Shown here: piece by piece, positions 9,079 through 17,824 of the stretch
Position numbering within the stretch: position 1 is the stretch's first letter
How the letters are laid out: the number at the start of each line of letters is the position of its first letter
DNA from: G963556115 sp963675945
GTDB lineage: Bacteria > Planctomycetota > SZUA-567
DNA length: 64,000 nt
Direction of reading: 5' to 3'
Assembly (NCBI GenBank): GCA_963675945.1
Contig: OY780932.1
Location: forward strand, 2,666,001 to 2,730,000
Notes under the pieces: generated by a model
The model's input: the letters and a program-made list of their open reading frames with translations, nothing else
The model's database searches: none
What the model was told of the DNA's origin: nothing
Made by a program: the position numbers and the translations under genes

Positions 9079-9140
9079 TTGAAAATTAAACAGGCCTAGT
9101 ATATAATCCAAACAAAAGTGATCGGAAAGGTTTGGATTAT
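9079..9140 (+). promoter_or_regulatory. rrf2-metY promoter and 11-bp inverted-repeat operator
   Basis: TTGAAA (9079-9084), a spacer of exactly 17 bp and a perfect TATAAT (9102-9107) form a strong promoter. ATAATCCAAAC (9103-9113) overlaps the -10 box and is repeated in inverted form as GTTTGGATTAT (9130-9140), which runs into the start codon. The predicted transcript begins near 9114, so the two arms cannot both be in the RNA. The repeat must therefore act as a DNA site, most likely the autoregulatory operator of the Rrf2 protein encoded next to it. Confidence 0.75.
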
Positions 9141-9570
9141 GCGGTTGGCTCAGAAGACAGTATATGCAATAAAAGCAATTTATTCGCTGGCGGATAATGC
9201 TTCCAGTCAGCCCAAAACTATACCGGTGATTGCAGCGGAGTTTGAAATTCCGGCAGCTTTCCTACAGAATATTATGCGTGAACTCCGTGCGGCAGGTCTG
9301 GTTGAGAGTCGCCGGGGTAAGGATGGGGGTTATGTACTGGCTGCGCGACCGGAAAATATCAAGGTTGCAGACGTGGTGACACTCTTCGAGGGTGAGCTCT
9401 ATCCGGTGGAGGGGATTGATAGTGCTAAATGGCAGGATCGCTTATTTATTCCGCTCTGGGATCGGGCGGCGGCAGCACTGGGGGAGGTCTATATGAGTGT
9501 GGACTTTCGGGAACTGGTGCAAAAGGGTAGGATATTGCGATCCGGGGTAATACATGATTATGTGATCTGA
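9139..9570 (+). CDS. Rrf2 family transcriptional regulator
   Basis: A 143-residue Rrf2-type regulator. The N-terminal winged helix begins MRLAQKTVYAIKAIYSL, with the recognition region around IPAAFLQNIMRELRAAGLVESRRGKDGGY, the family signature. The protein has no cysteine at all, so unlike IscR or NsrR it cannot bind an Fe-S cluster. It resembles the CymR branch, which senses cysteine status through partner enzymes (family knowledge). The ATG at 9139 is preferred over an in-frame GTG 21 bp upstream because GGAAAGG sits 8 bp before it and the conserved domain starts there. Its position before metY and metX suggests control of sulfur amino acid synthesis. Confidence 0.88.
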   Translation: MRLAQKTVYAIKAIYSLADNASSQPKTIPVIAAEFEIPAAFLQNIMRELRAAGLVESRRGKDGGYVLAARPENIKVADVVTLFEGELYPVEGIDSAKWQDRLFIPLWDRAAAALGEVYMSVDFRELVQKGRILRSGVIHDYVI

Positions 9571-9610
9571 AGAGGATCTGAAGTACTCTACGCTATAAAG
9601 GAGAACAAAT

Positions 9611-10915
9611 ATGGGATATAAAGGTTTGGCTACACAAGCGGTGCAAGCTGGATATACGATTGATCCGGCTACTATGTCCAAGGCGGTGCCGATCTATCAG
9701 ACTACGGCTTATGGCTTCAAAGATTGTGAGCATGGCGCCAAGCTCTTTGAACTAAAGGAGCTCGGTAATATCTATACGCGGTTGATGAATCCAACCACTG
9801 ATGTCTTGGAGAAGCGGCTGGCGGCAATGCACGGAGGAACTTCGGCGGTATGTACAGCCTCGGGAATGGCTGCAATCTTTTATGTCGCGGCGACTCTGAC
9901 CTCGGCTGGTCAGAATATTGTGGCGTCAAATTATCTCTATGGTGGGACAGTTACCCTCTTTACCAAGACTCTCAAGCGCTTTGGCGTTGAGACCCGCTTG
10001 GTTGATACCCGGGACTCAGCGGCGGTAGAAGCGGCAATTGATGCAAATACCCGTTTTCTCTATTGTGAGACTCTGGGTAATCCGAAATGTAATGTCGAGG
10101 ATATTGAGAGTCTGGCTGCAATTGCGCATAAACACGATTTACCGTTGGTGGTAGATAATACTGTCAGCCCGCCGCCGGTATCCGATGTCTTTGCGCAAGG
10201 GGCGGATATTGTGGTCAATTCTCTGACCAAGATGGTTGGGGGGCATGGTACCAGTTTAGGGGGGATTGTTATTGAACGTGGCGACTTTGCCTGGGATAAC
10301 GGGAAATTCCCTGAGATCGACGGTCCGGATGAATCGTATCATGGCTATAATTTCTGGGAGGTGTTCGGGAATCACGCGCAGGCGGTACTTCCAGGATTTG
10401 CTTTGACCTTTAAAATTCGCTGTGGCATACTCCGGGATACTGGCGCTTGCATCTCTCCTTTTAATGCGCAGCAGATTCTGCTTGGAGTGGAGACTCTGCC
10501 TTTGCGGGCACAACGTCACTGTGAGAGTGCACGTAAAATCGCAGAGTGGCTGGCAGCGCATCCGGCGGTAGCTTGGGTGGAGTACCCTGGGCTAACAACG
10601 CATCAGGACTATGAACTCACGGTAAAACACTTCCCACTGGGGCCTGGTGCTCTGGTTGGTTTTGCGCCTAAAGGCGGGTATGAGGCGAGCAAGAGACTTT
10701 GTGATAATGTCAAGATGATTACGCATCTGTCAAATCTGCTCGATAGCAAGACCTTGGTTACGCATAATGCGAGTACGACTCACCAGCAGTTGTCTGAAGA
10801 GGAATTGCGTGCTGCCGGGGTTACTCCTGATTTTATCCGGTTATCTATCGGTCTGGAAGACGTTGAGGATATTAAGGCCGACCTTGAGCAGGCGCTGAAG
10901 ATAGCATCCGCCTAG
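9611..10915 (+). CDS. metY: O-acetylhomoserine sulfhydrylase
   Basis: A PLP enzyme of 434 residues in the Cys/Met metabolism family that converts O-acetylhomoserine plus sulfide to homocysteine. The length matches the MetY branch rather than the shorter cystathionine enzymes (about 380). Seen: YTRLMNPTTDVLEKR near residue 55, the cofactor-phosphate region TASGMA (about 82), the PLP aspartate in VVDNT (about 183) and the PLP lysine in NSLTKMVGGHGTSLGG (about residue 205). AAGGAG precedes the ATG by 8 bp. It is followed 25 bp later by metX, which makes its substrate, so the two form a direct two-step sulfur assimilation route. Confidence 0.94.
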   Translation: MGYKGLATQAVQAGYTIDPATMSKAVPIYQTTAYGFKDCEHGAKLFELKELGNIYTRLMNPTTDVLEKRLAAMHGGTSAVCTASGMAAIFYVAATLTSAGQNIVASNYLYGGTVTLFTKTLKRFGVETRLVDTRDSAAVEAAIDANTRFLYCETLGNPKCNVEDIESLAAIAHKHDLPLVVDNTVSPPPVSDVFAQGADIVVNSLTKMVGGHGTSLGGIVIERGDFAWDNGKFPEIDGPDESYHGYNFWEVFGNHAQAVLPGFALTFKIRCGILRDTGACISPFNAQQILLGVETLPLRAQRHCESARKIAEWLAAHPAVAWVEYPGLTTHQDYELTVKHFPLGPGALVGFAPKGGYEASKRLCDNVKMITHLSNLLDSKTLVTHNASTTHQQLSEEELRAAGVTPDFIRLSIGLEDVEDIKADLEQALKIASA

Positions 10916-10940
10916 GGGAAGAAGGAAGAGGTTATGATTG

Positions 10941-12116
10941 ATGGGAAAGTGTGATAAGTATAGTGGCCCGGAGGCGGTTGACTCTGTAGGCTGGACCGAA
11001 GCGAAGCGGATAACGGTCGCTTCACCTGATAAACCTTTTCAGCTTGATTGCGGTAAATCACTCGCCCCTATTGAGATTGAATATGAAGAGTATGGCGCTG
11101 GAGACAGGGTCATACTCGTCTGTCATGCACTGTCTGGTGACGCGCATGCGGCGGGCTGGGATAAGAATACGATTGGTCCTCGGCGTTGGAGGGAGAATAA
11201 ACCGGGCTGGTGGGATGCGGTAATTGGTCCGGGAAAGGCTATGAATACTGAGGAGTACCGGGTGATCTGTACCAATGTCCTCGGTTCCTGCTATGGCACG
11301 ACCGGCCCGGCATCGCTCAATCCTGACACCGGTAAACCTTATGGCTTGCAGTTTCCGGTGGTGACGGTGCAGGACTGGGTCAGATTGCAGAAGCGTTTCT
11401 GCGAAGAATTGGGGATTGAGCGGCTCTATGCCGTTGTCGGCGGGTCGCTCGGCGGGCAACAGGCGATTGAGTGGTCTCTGGCTTATCCTGATTTTGTGGA
11501 GAATACGGTGGTCTTTGCCGCAGCTCCCCGGCTTTCAGCGCAAGGTTTGGGCTTCAATGTGGTCGGGAGTTATGCGATTCGGAATGACCCTAATTTTAAT
11601 AACGGTGATTATTATGACTCTGAACCACCAGTGGCGGGGCTTACTGCAGCGCGGATGCTGGCGCATATTACGTATCTCTCAGATGAGAGTATGCATGCGA
11701 AGTTTGGCAGGCGTCTGCGCAGCAGTCAGGAGATTCAGTTCGGCTTCGGGATTGAATTTGAAGTCGAGAGTTATCTGAATTATCAGGGGCAGCAGTTTGT
11801 GCAGCGCTTTGATGCCAACAGTTATTTATATATAATTAGGGCGATGGATTATTATGATGCGGCTGAGTGTTGGGGAGGGGGAGATCTGCAAGAGGCCTGT
11901 AAGCGTATTAAAAGTAATGTGATGGTGGTGAGCTTCAGCTCAGATTGGCTGTATCCGCCGCAAGAATGCAAAGAATTCGCTTTGGCGCTCAGTAAGAATA
12001 ATAAACCGGTTACCTATATTGATGTACCTTCGACCTTCGGGCATGATGCGTTCTTGGTGCAGGTGGAGGAAGTAAGTGCGTTGCTCAGAAATTTCCTGGG
12101 AGCAAAGAAGCGCTGA
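10941..12116 (+). CDS. metX: Homoserine O-acetyltransferase
   Basis: An alpha/beta hydrolase-fold acyltransferase of 391 residues that acetylates homoserine from acetyl-CoA, the committed step to methionine. Seen: LVCHALSGDAHAAG (oxyanion region, about residue 54), the nucleophile elbow GGSLGGQQAIEW (about 155), the acid in SSDWLYPP (about 340) and the histidine in GHDAFLV (about 370). The ATG at 10941 directly follows a TTG. GGAAGAGG lies 10 bp upstream, and a short out-of-frame ATG at 10934 intervenes. Some MetX-like proteins use succinyl-CoA instead; the pairing with metY argues for acetyl transfer. Confidence 0.94.
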   Translation: MGKCDKYSGPEAVDSVGWTEAKRITVASPDKPFQLDCGKSLAPIEIEYEEYGAGDRVILVCHALSGDAHAAGWDKNTIGPRRWRENKPGWWDAVIGPGKAMNTEEYRVICTNVLGSCYGTTGPASLNPDTGKPYGLQFPVVTVQDWVRLQKRFCEELGIERLYAVVGGSLGGQQAIEWSLAYPDFVENTVVFAAAPRLSAQGLGFNVVGSYAIRNDPNFNNGDYYDSEPPVAGLTAARMLAHITYLSDESMHAKFGRRLRSSQEIQFGFGIEFEVESYLNYQGQQFVQRFDANSYLYIIRAMDYYDAAECWGGGDLQEACKRIKSNVMVVSFSSDWLYPPQECKEFALALSKNNKPVTYIDVPSTFGHDAFLVQVEEVSALLRNFLGAKKR

Positions 12117-12155
12117 AACAGGGAGTATGGCGCGTTTTTAGTATGGAGGTGTGTA

Positions 12156-12929
12156 ATGGATAGAGAGATAGAAGAACGGGAGAAAGCGACCTTTCTAGAG
12201 TTGGTCGGGATGTTGCAAAAAAAGGTGGACCCGGCTCTGCTCAATGTCGCTTCTGGTAATATTATCAACTTTTTCGGGAGTGTGGGCGCAGGCTCTAAAC
12301 CGGTGACCGATGTGAACGGCAGGCTTTTGCGTTGGCAGGATAAGGTTATCGAGCAGGAGATACCGGTCGGGTCGTCCGTGCTTGACTTGGGGTGTGGCAA
12401 TGGTGAATTGCTGGCACGTCTGCGGGATATGAAAGAAGTCAATGGGCAGGGAATAGAGCGTGATCCGCAGGCGGTAATGGAGTGTGTGCGTACCGGGGTA
12501 CCGGTATTTCAATCCGATATCGCTTCGGGCTTGAATTCCTTTGCTGATTCTTCATTTGATTACGTCGTTCTTGAGGAGACACTCCAGACCTTGATGAACC
12601 CGACCGAGGTTCTCTCCGATATGCTCAGAGTCGGGCGCAGAGGAATTGTCAGCTTTCCGAATTTTGCCTTCTGGCAGGTCAGACTAGATCTGGCACTGCG
12701 TGGCAGGATGCCCCAGACCGGGTGGTTGCCTTATAACTGGTACGATACGCCCAATATTCATTGTCTCTCGATTCAGGATTTTCTCACCTGGATCCACAAG
12801 GCAGGTATCGTCTTGATCAGTGGGTATGTACTCAATGAAGGGAAGGTCAGAAAGCTTGGTATCAGTGATAATCTCTATGCTGAAGAGGTGTTGATGATCG
12901 TAGAGAAGACAAGGGGGGAGCGTGAGTGA
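12156..12929 (+). CDS. metW: Methionine biosynthesis protein MetW
   Basis: A methyltransferase-fold protein of 257 residues that typically accompanies metX in proteobacteria and relatives. The MetW core begins near residue 55 with VLDLGCGNGELL and includes the family-specific FPNFAFWQVRLDLALRGRMP. An N-terminal extension of about 50 residues is longer than in most MetW proteins (about 200 residues). Its biochemical role is not settled; in related bacteria it is required with MetX for full homoserine acetyltransferase activity. GGAGG precedes the ATG. The 3' end overlaps umuD by 8 bp. Confidence 0.9.
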   Translation: MDREIEEREKATFLELVGMLQKKVDPALLNVASGNIINFFGSVGAGSKPVTDVNGRLLRWQDKVIEQEIPVGSSVLDLGCGNGELLARLRDMKEVNGQGIERDPQAVMECVRTGVPVFQSDIASGLNSFADSSFDYVVLEETLQTLMNPTEVLSDMLRVGRRGIVSFPNFAFWQVRLDLALRGRMPQTGWLPYNWYDTPNIHCLSIQDFLTWIHKAGIVLISGYVLNEGKVRKLGISDNLYAEEVLMIVEKTRGERE

Positions 12930-13386
12930 GGAAGATACTGGGGCTGATGGTAGCTCGGAGGTCAGGATAATTCAGGGAAAAGCGGCGGGAGGGGCTGAGG
13001 TCTGCAGGCCTCCACTATATCAGTCAAAGGTTGAGGCCGGGTTTCCGTCTCCAGCTGATGATTATGTTGAGGCGCGGCTGGATCTGAATGAACATCTGAT
13101 CAAGAATCCGGCGGCTACTTTCTTCGCCAGAGCTACGGGGGAATCTATGACTGGTGTCGGCATCTTTCCGGATGATATATTGATTGTCGATCGGAGTCTG
13201 CCCCCGCAGCATGGGAGTATTGTGATTGCGGTGGTTGACGGGGAGTTGACGGTAAAACGTCTGGCGATCTATGCTGACAGGGTAGAACTTCGGGCGGAGA
13301 ATCCGAGGTATAAGCCGCTGGTGCTCCCGTCGGAGGCGAGTTTAGAAGTCTGGGGGGTCGTGCGGTATGTTGTCCACGCCTTATAA
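12922..13386 (+). CDS. umuD: UmuD-like S24 peptidase (LexA-fold, self-cleaving)
   Basis: 154 residues, with a GTG start inside the last codons of metW and AGGGGGGAGC just before it. The AGFPSPADDY segment matches the UmuD cleavage region (CGFPSPAADY in E. coli, cut between Cys and Gly). The catalytic serine is in GESMTGVGI and the lysine in GELTVKRLAI, each at the family spacing. No DNA-binding domain is present, which separates it from LexA. UmuD normally lies directly before umuC, the polymerase V subunit; here the next gene is on the other strand, so this copy is an orphan within a methionine operon. No LexA box is visible in front of it. Confidence 0.85.
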   Translation: MSEEDTGADGSSEVRIIQGKAAGGAEVCRPPLYQSKVEAGFPSPADDYVEARLDLNEHLIKNPAATFFARATGESMTGVGIFPDDILIVDRSLPPQHGSIVIAVVDGELTVKRLAIYADRVELRAENPRYKPLVLPSEASLEVWGVVRYVVHAL

Positions 13387-13439
13387 CGGTCTAAGCGGTT
13401 TTAAATTAGGGTGTATAGTTATACGATTGAGAGTGAGGA

Positions 13440-14588
13440 TTAGTCAGCATGCTGATAGCATTTCTCGGTATTCTTGGCTATCTCATCCCAGGTGAAGGCA
13501 GTCTCAATGGTTACTCTGGCATTATTGCCCAGCCACTTCACGTGTTCTTCATCGGCCAGGAGAGCGAGTATATCTCGACTCAAATTCTCTTTTGAACTGA
13601 CCAGACCATTGACATCATGGTAGATTATCTCTGAACTGGCGCCTTTATTCAGACTTACCGCCGGGGTTGAAGCCGCCCAAGCGGTGAGGGTTACCGCGGC
13701 AAAAGGATCGCTGCGGAAAGGGGTGACCAGTATATATGCCTCTTTATACAACTCTTGAAGTTTCTCCGGCTTGAGTGCACTCAGGGTGAGGATACGACCC
13801 GGATATTCATGGCACATTTCTTCTACTCTTGCACTCATTTCACCACTACCAAAGAAGATATATACTGCGGCAGGGTTATGCGCCAGGATATTCTTGCAGG
13901 TGTTGAGCAGAATATCGGTGCCTTTTTTATGGGTGAAGCTACCGACAAAGAGGATAATCTTGTCACTGGCGGCAAGGCCGAGGTCACGGCGAATGGTTGG
14001 CGCTTGTGCTTCGCGCTTAAGGGATCGTTCTGTATTTATACCGTGGTATATGACCTCTGTTTTCCAGTCTGGTATTTGGTATAAGAGTTCAAGTTCGCGC
14101 CGCACTTCGTAGCTTACGGCTATGATCCGGCTGGCATGTTCGACCATGGTGTTCTCGATTTTGCTGATCCGCCGTGCTGTCTCGGACTTCGGCCAGTGTC
14201 CGGAGCGACCCAACTCGGTGGTGTGGTAGGTCGCAATAAGTTTGAGTTCGTCTCGTAGACGAAGTCCGGCGTCAAAGGTGAGCCAGTCATGGCAGTGAAG
14301 GATGTCAAATCTTCCCGCGCGGCTGCTGACCTCGGTAAAGTAATAGACCAGGGTATTATTGAAGGCTTTTACCTCAGAGAAAAAGTTGTCCCCGTGATTC
14401 CAGGGAAGGCGGTGAATATAGACCCCTTCGACCATGTCCTGCAGGCTGAGTTTGCTGCCCTGGCGGGTAAAGATATGTACCTCATTGCCGAGCCGTTGGA
14501 GGCTCCGGGCAAGATTGAAGACATGGACTCCGACACCGCCAATCTTGATGGCATACAGAGACTCCCAGGAGAATAAAGCAATACGCAT
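13440..14588 (-). CDS. Glycosyltransferase family 4 protein
   Basis: A GT-B fold glycosyltransferase of 382 residues. The N-terminal domain starts MRIALFSWES with KIGGVGVHVFNLA, the acceptor-side glycine loop typical of GT4 and starch synthase-type enzymes. The C-terminal donor domain has LFVGSFTHKKG and the nucleotide-sugar region EAYILVTPFRSDPFAAVTLTAWA (E-x7-E-like segment, with the first acid conserved). No membrane segment is seen. Donor and acceptor are unknown; roles in surface polysaccharide or glycogen-like polymer synthesis are both possible. It converges on umuD with a 53-bp gap and no terminator. Confidence 0.87.
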   Translation of the reverse strand: MRIALFSWESLYAIKIGGVGVHVFNLARSLQRLGNEVHIFTRQGSKLSLQDMVEGVYIHRLPWNHGDNFFSEVKAFNNTLVYYFTEVSSRAGRFDILHCHDWLTFDAGLRLRDELKLIATYHTTELGRSGHWPKSETARRISKIENTMVEHASRIIAVSYEVRRELELLYQIPDWKTEVIYHGINTERSLKREAQAPTIRRDLGLAASDKIILFVGSFTHKKGTDILLNTCKNILAHNPAAVYIFFGSGEMSARVEEMCHEYPGRILTLSALKPEKLQELYKEAYILVTPFRSDPFAAVTLTAWAASTPAVSLNKGASSEIIYHDVNGLVSSKENLSRDILALLADEEHVKWLGNNARVTIETAFTWDEIAKNTEKCYQHAD

Positions 14589-14777
14589 GGCCTACCTATT
14601 TATTGATTTTAGGATGAAATAAAAATATTATACTCTATTATATCGAAAAAAGCAGGTTAGTAATTGAGAAATTATTGATTTCTGTTCGCTTAAATTTTTT
14701 GCTGTATTCTTGGGCGGGTATCTGTAAAATAACTAGTTTGTGATATGTTGGTTTACCGGTAGTATAGGAAGAATGGT

Positions 14778-15668
14778 ATGACTTATAGCTGTTATAAGAA
14801 TTGTATAGTCGTGGTAGTGCTGCTACTGCTCTGTTCAGTACGACCGTTACGCGCCCTTGACGAAAGTACGCAGTACAAGGTTGATAGTTTTATCTATGAA
14901 GGAGCGCAGCTGTTGGCGCAGAATGAGAAGGCACGGGCTCTGGCACGCTTCAAGAGCGCGCTCAAGCTGGATCCGGAGAATGCGAACTGTTATTTCTGGA
15001 TCGGTTTGTCGTACTCGGATCTGAAGAATTACGGTATCGCTGCGAAGAATGCCGAGGCTGCAGTATCGCTTGATGCAAAATATGCTGATGCCTGGTTGCT
15101 CTGGGGGCAGTCTCTGATGTATGAGAAGAAGTATCCAGAGGCGGTACAGAAGTTAGCCAAGGCTTTCCGGCTAAATCCGGACAGCTACCTTGCGGCTTAT
15201 AACATCGGCAGATGTTACTACTATGGCTTTGAGGGGACAAAGAAGGTACTGGCGCGCAAGTTCTTCCGAAAAGCCTGGGAACTCAATGATAAGTTTGTAC
15301 CGGCACGGTATTATCAGGGGCTCTGTGAACTGGACGAGATGCTCTTGCCGTTGGCTATTGTCTCATTTCAGTGGGTGATTGAGAATGATCCGCAGAATAT
15401 CCCGGCTATGTATGATCTAGCTGTCGCTTACCGCAAGGATAGTCATGTGGCTAGAGCCGAGGATATGTTGCTAAAGATCTTAATGCTCGACTCTCAGCAG
15501 TATGAAGCGCATTTGCAATTGGGGCATATTTATATGATTGATAAACCCAGCCGAGAGAAGGCTCTGTATCATCTCAACCGCTTTATTGAATTGGCGCCGG
15601 CTGATCATGGGTGGATGGAAAAGGTAAAATCCTTGCTTCAGCGGGATAAAGAGCGGCGGAGTAGTTAG
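14778..15668 (+). CDS. Exported tetratricopeptide-repeat protein
   Basis: 296 residues. An N-terminal signal peptide (about 1-26, hydrophobic core IVVVVLLLLC) is followed by about seven TPR-like 34-residue repeats through residue 280, such as KARALARFKSALKLDPENANCYFWIGLSYSDL. A cysteine at residue 19 in LLLLCSV is a poor lipobox, so export to the periplasm by a standard signal peptidase is more likely than lipidation. AGGAAG lies before the ATG. The NtrC-type regulator begins 15 bp downstream, so the two are co-transcribed. It is a protein-protein interaction scaffold of unknown partner. Confidence 0.8.
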   Translation: MTYSCYKNCIVVVVLLLLCSVRPLRALDESTQYKVDSFIYEGAQLLAQNEKARALARFKSALKLDPENANCYFWIGLSYSDLKNYGIAAKNAEAAVSLDAKYADAWLLWGQSLMYEKKYPEAVQKLAKAFRLNPDSYLAAYNIGRCYYYGFEGTKKVLARKFFRKAWELNDKFVPARYYQGLCELDEMLLPLAIVSFQWVIENDPQNIPAMYDLAVAYRKDSHVARAEDMLLKILMLDSQQYEAHLQLGHIYMIDKPSREKALYHLNRFIELAPADHGWMEKVKSLLQRDKERRSS

Positions 15669-15683
15669 AGGGTGGGGGCTGAA

Positions 15684-17042
15684 ATGAAGAAGAAGAGCTG
15701 TAGTATTCTGCTGATTGATGATCATGAGGCTACGCGGGAGACCTTGGAGGAGGTGTTGACCGATGCCGGGCATGAGGTGGTCGTGGCGGAGAATAAGGTT
15801 AGAGCTTGTGCCTATATTGCGGAGACGGTCTTTGATCTGGTGCTTACCGATTATAAGCTGCCTGATGGCACGGGGCTGGAGATACTCGAGTTATCTAAAA
15901 AACTCTATCCTGAGATGCCGGTGGTGATGATCACCGGGCATGGCTCGATTGAGAATGCGATCGACGCGACCAGGCTCGGTGCTTATGAATATGTGACCAA
16001 ACCGATAGATCTCAATAAGTTCAGAGTTATTGTCAAGAATGCTCTGCATTTGGTGGCTTTGGAAAGGCAGATTGAGCAGAAAGGGGATTTGGTCTCAATT
16101 GTTGGTCAGTCTCCGGCTATTACTCAGGTTAAAGAGCTTATAAAACAGGTGGCACATACCGATGTTACCGTACTTATTGAGGGTGAGAGCGGTACGGGCA
16201 AGGAGCTTGTTGCCAATGCGCTGCAGGGCCTGTCTTCACGCAGTAATGATGCATTCGTCAAGGTAAATGTGGCGGCGTTGTCGCGTGAGTTGGTAGAGAG
16301 TGAACTCTTTGGACATGAAAAAGGCTCATTTTCCGGGGCTTTGAAGACCCGGAAAGGGCGCTTTGAGATGGCGGATGACGGTACACTATTCCTTGACGAG
16401 ATAGGTGAGATGCCCCTGGGTATGCAGGTGAAGCTCCTACGCGTACTGCAGGAGCGAGAGTTGGAACGGGTCGGCGGGAATGAGACCTTGCCGGTCAATA
16501 TTCGACTTATCTGTGCGACCAATAAAGATCTTAAGAAGATGGTCGAAGACGGGGAGTTCCGTGAGGATCTGTTCTACCGGATAAATGTTGTTAAGATTAG
16601 AATCCCACCGCTACGGGAGAGGCGTGAGGATATCCCGTTTTTGGCTGAACATTTTCTACGTAAGTATTCGGCACGATATAACACGCAGAAGATGTTTGCC
16701 GATAGCTTTGTACGGGGATTGACCGGTTATGACTGGCCGGGGAATATCCGGGAGTTGGAGAATGCTATTGAGGGTGCGGTAGTTCGCACGCCGAGTGATG
16801 TTATCGAGTACTCACAGCTACCTGAAGAGATAACGGGTAAAGCGCCGCAAGAGGTTGTGGTGACGCAGGAGATCAAGGCAGGAAAATTTGACTCTGGGCG
16901 GTCTCTGGAAGAGGTCGAAAAGGAGTATGTCCTCAGTGAACTTCGGCGCCTTGGAGGTAATAAGACCAAAGCTGCCAAGAGCCTTGGTATCGGACTCAAG
17001 ACCCTGTACCGCAAACTTGAAGCGTATGGTGAAAAGGAGTAG
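15684..17042 (+). CDS. Sigma-54-dependent response regulator (NtrC family)
   Basis: A three-domain activator of 452 residues. The receiver domain (about 5-120) has acidic pair LLIDDHE, phospho-acceptor Asp in LTDYKLPDG and KPID lysine. The AAA+ domain (about 140-370) has Walker A GESGTGKE, Walker B TLFLDEIGE and arginine-finger region FREDLFYRINV. A FIS-type helix-turn-helix closes the protein (NKTKAAKSLGIGLKTLYRKL). The sigma-54 contact loop reads GSFSGA rather than GAFTGA. The ATG at 15684 follows GGGGG and is preferred over a GTG 12 bp upstream. No histidine kinase is adjacent, so its input is unknown; the preceding TPR protein is co-transcribed. Confidence 0.92.
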   Translation: MKKKSCSILLIDDHEATRETLEEVLTDAGHEVVVAENKVRACAYIAETVFDLVLTDYKLPDGTGLEILELSKKLYPEMPVVMITGHGSIENAIDATRLGAYEYVTKPIDLNKFRVIVKNALHLVALERQIEQKGDLVSIVGQSPAITQVKELIKQVAHTDVTVLIEGESGTGKELVANALQGLSSRSNDAFVKVNVAALSRELVESELFGHEKGSFSGALKTRKGRFEMADDGTLFLDEIGEMPLGMQVKLLRVLQERELERVGGNETLPVNIRLICATNKDLKKMVEDGEFREDLFYRINVVKIRIPPLRERREDIPFLAEHFLRKYSARYNTQKMFADSFVRGLTGYDWPGNIRELENAIEGAVVRTPSDVIEYSQLPEEITGKAPQEVVVTQEIKAGKFDSGRSLEEVEKEYVLSELRRLGGNKTKAAKSLGIGLKTLYRKLEAYGEKE

Positions 17043-17044
17043 TC

Positions 17045-17824
17045 TTAGTTTGAGGTATCCATATCCAGATCTTTGAGATGATACTGGGTGTAGGGGGAGA
17101 GTTTCTGGAAGTTCTCCTGTATGCCGAGTACGAGTAGGATGTCCCCATCTTTGAGGATATAGTTGTTCGGTGGATTATAGGTTATTTCGTCGATGTCGTC
17201 TCGGGATATGGCGAGAATAAGCAGGTTCATACGGGCGTATTCAGAGTGTTCGATAGTTACCCCGCTGTTCTTATCGGCATGGCTGATGAAGATCTCCTGA
17301 GCGCAGAAGTGGTTATCGTCACGCTGGAGGAAAGACTCAAGAAATTCGGTCGTTGTCGGGCGTACCAGCTGGGACGCGAGTTTATTTCCGCTGATAGTAC
17401 TCGGAGAGATGACAGAATTTGCTCCTGCCCGCAGCAGTTTGGGACGCATAGTCTCAACCATGGAGCAGGTTACGATGATTTTAATGTACGGATTCAACTG
17501 ACGAGTGGAGAGGGTGATCAGAAGATTTTCACGGTCATCGTCATAGGAGATAACAATAGCTTTGGCCGTCTTGATCCCGTTATTGATGAGGATGTCATCG
17601 TCCGAGGCGTCAGCATAGACGATGGTGACATCGGGATAGTGGCTGTTACAGGTCTTGATCAATTCCTGGTCTTTGGATAGAAGAGTAAAGTTACTCTGTT
17701 TGGGGATAAAACGGTTGTGGACGGTATAGATCTCCAGGGTGTCATTACTGAAGAGCTTGTCTAGGATATTGGCCGGGTACTGAGTGTTGCCGCAGATGAT
17801 GAATTTTCCGTCATTATTATACAT
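17045..17824 (-). CDS. Stand-alone RCK (TrkA_N/TrkA_C) regulatory protein
   Basis: About 259 residues in two parts: a Rossmann-like TrkA-N domain (about 5-135, beginning KFIICGN) and a TrkA-C-like domain (about 170-250, ending with KDGDILLVLGI). The usual GxGxxG dinucleotide loop is replaced by CGNTQYP, so canonical NAD binding is doubtful. The ATG at 17824 overlaps the last codons of the upstream channel gene by 8 bp (ATGTATAA), which implies translational coupling. By analogy with tandem RCK units in MthK- and BK-type K+ channels, it probably forms a gating ring with the product of the next gene (inference). Confidence 0.8.
   Translation of the reverse strand: MYNNDGKFIICGNTQYPANILDKLFSNDTLEIYTVHNRFIPKQSNFTLLSKDQELIKTCNSHYPDVTIVYADASDDDILINNGIKTAKAIVISYDDDRENLLITLSTRQLNPYIKIIVTCSMVETMRPKLLRAGANSVISPSTISGNKLASQLVRPTTTEFLESFLQRDDNHFCAQEIFISHADKNSGVTIEHSEYARMNLLILAISRDDIDEITYNPPNNYILKDGDILLVLGIQENFQKLSPYTQYHLKDLDMDTSN

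Noticed and set aside
12922..13386. LexA repressor
   Set aside because: It has the self-cleaving peptidase but no DNA-binding domain, and the cleavage region matches UmuD.
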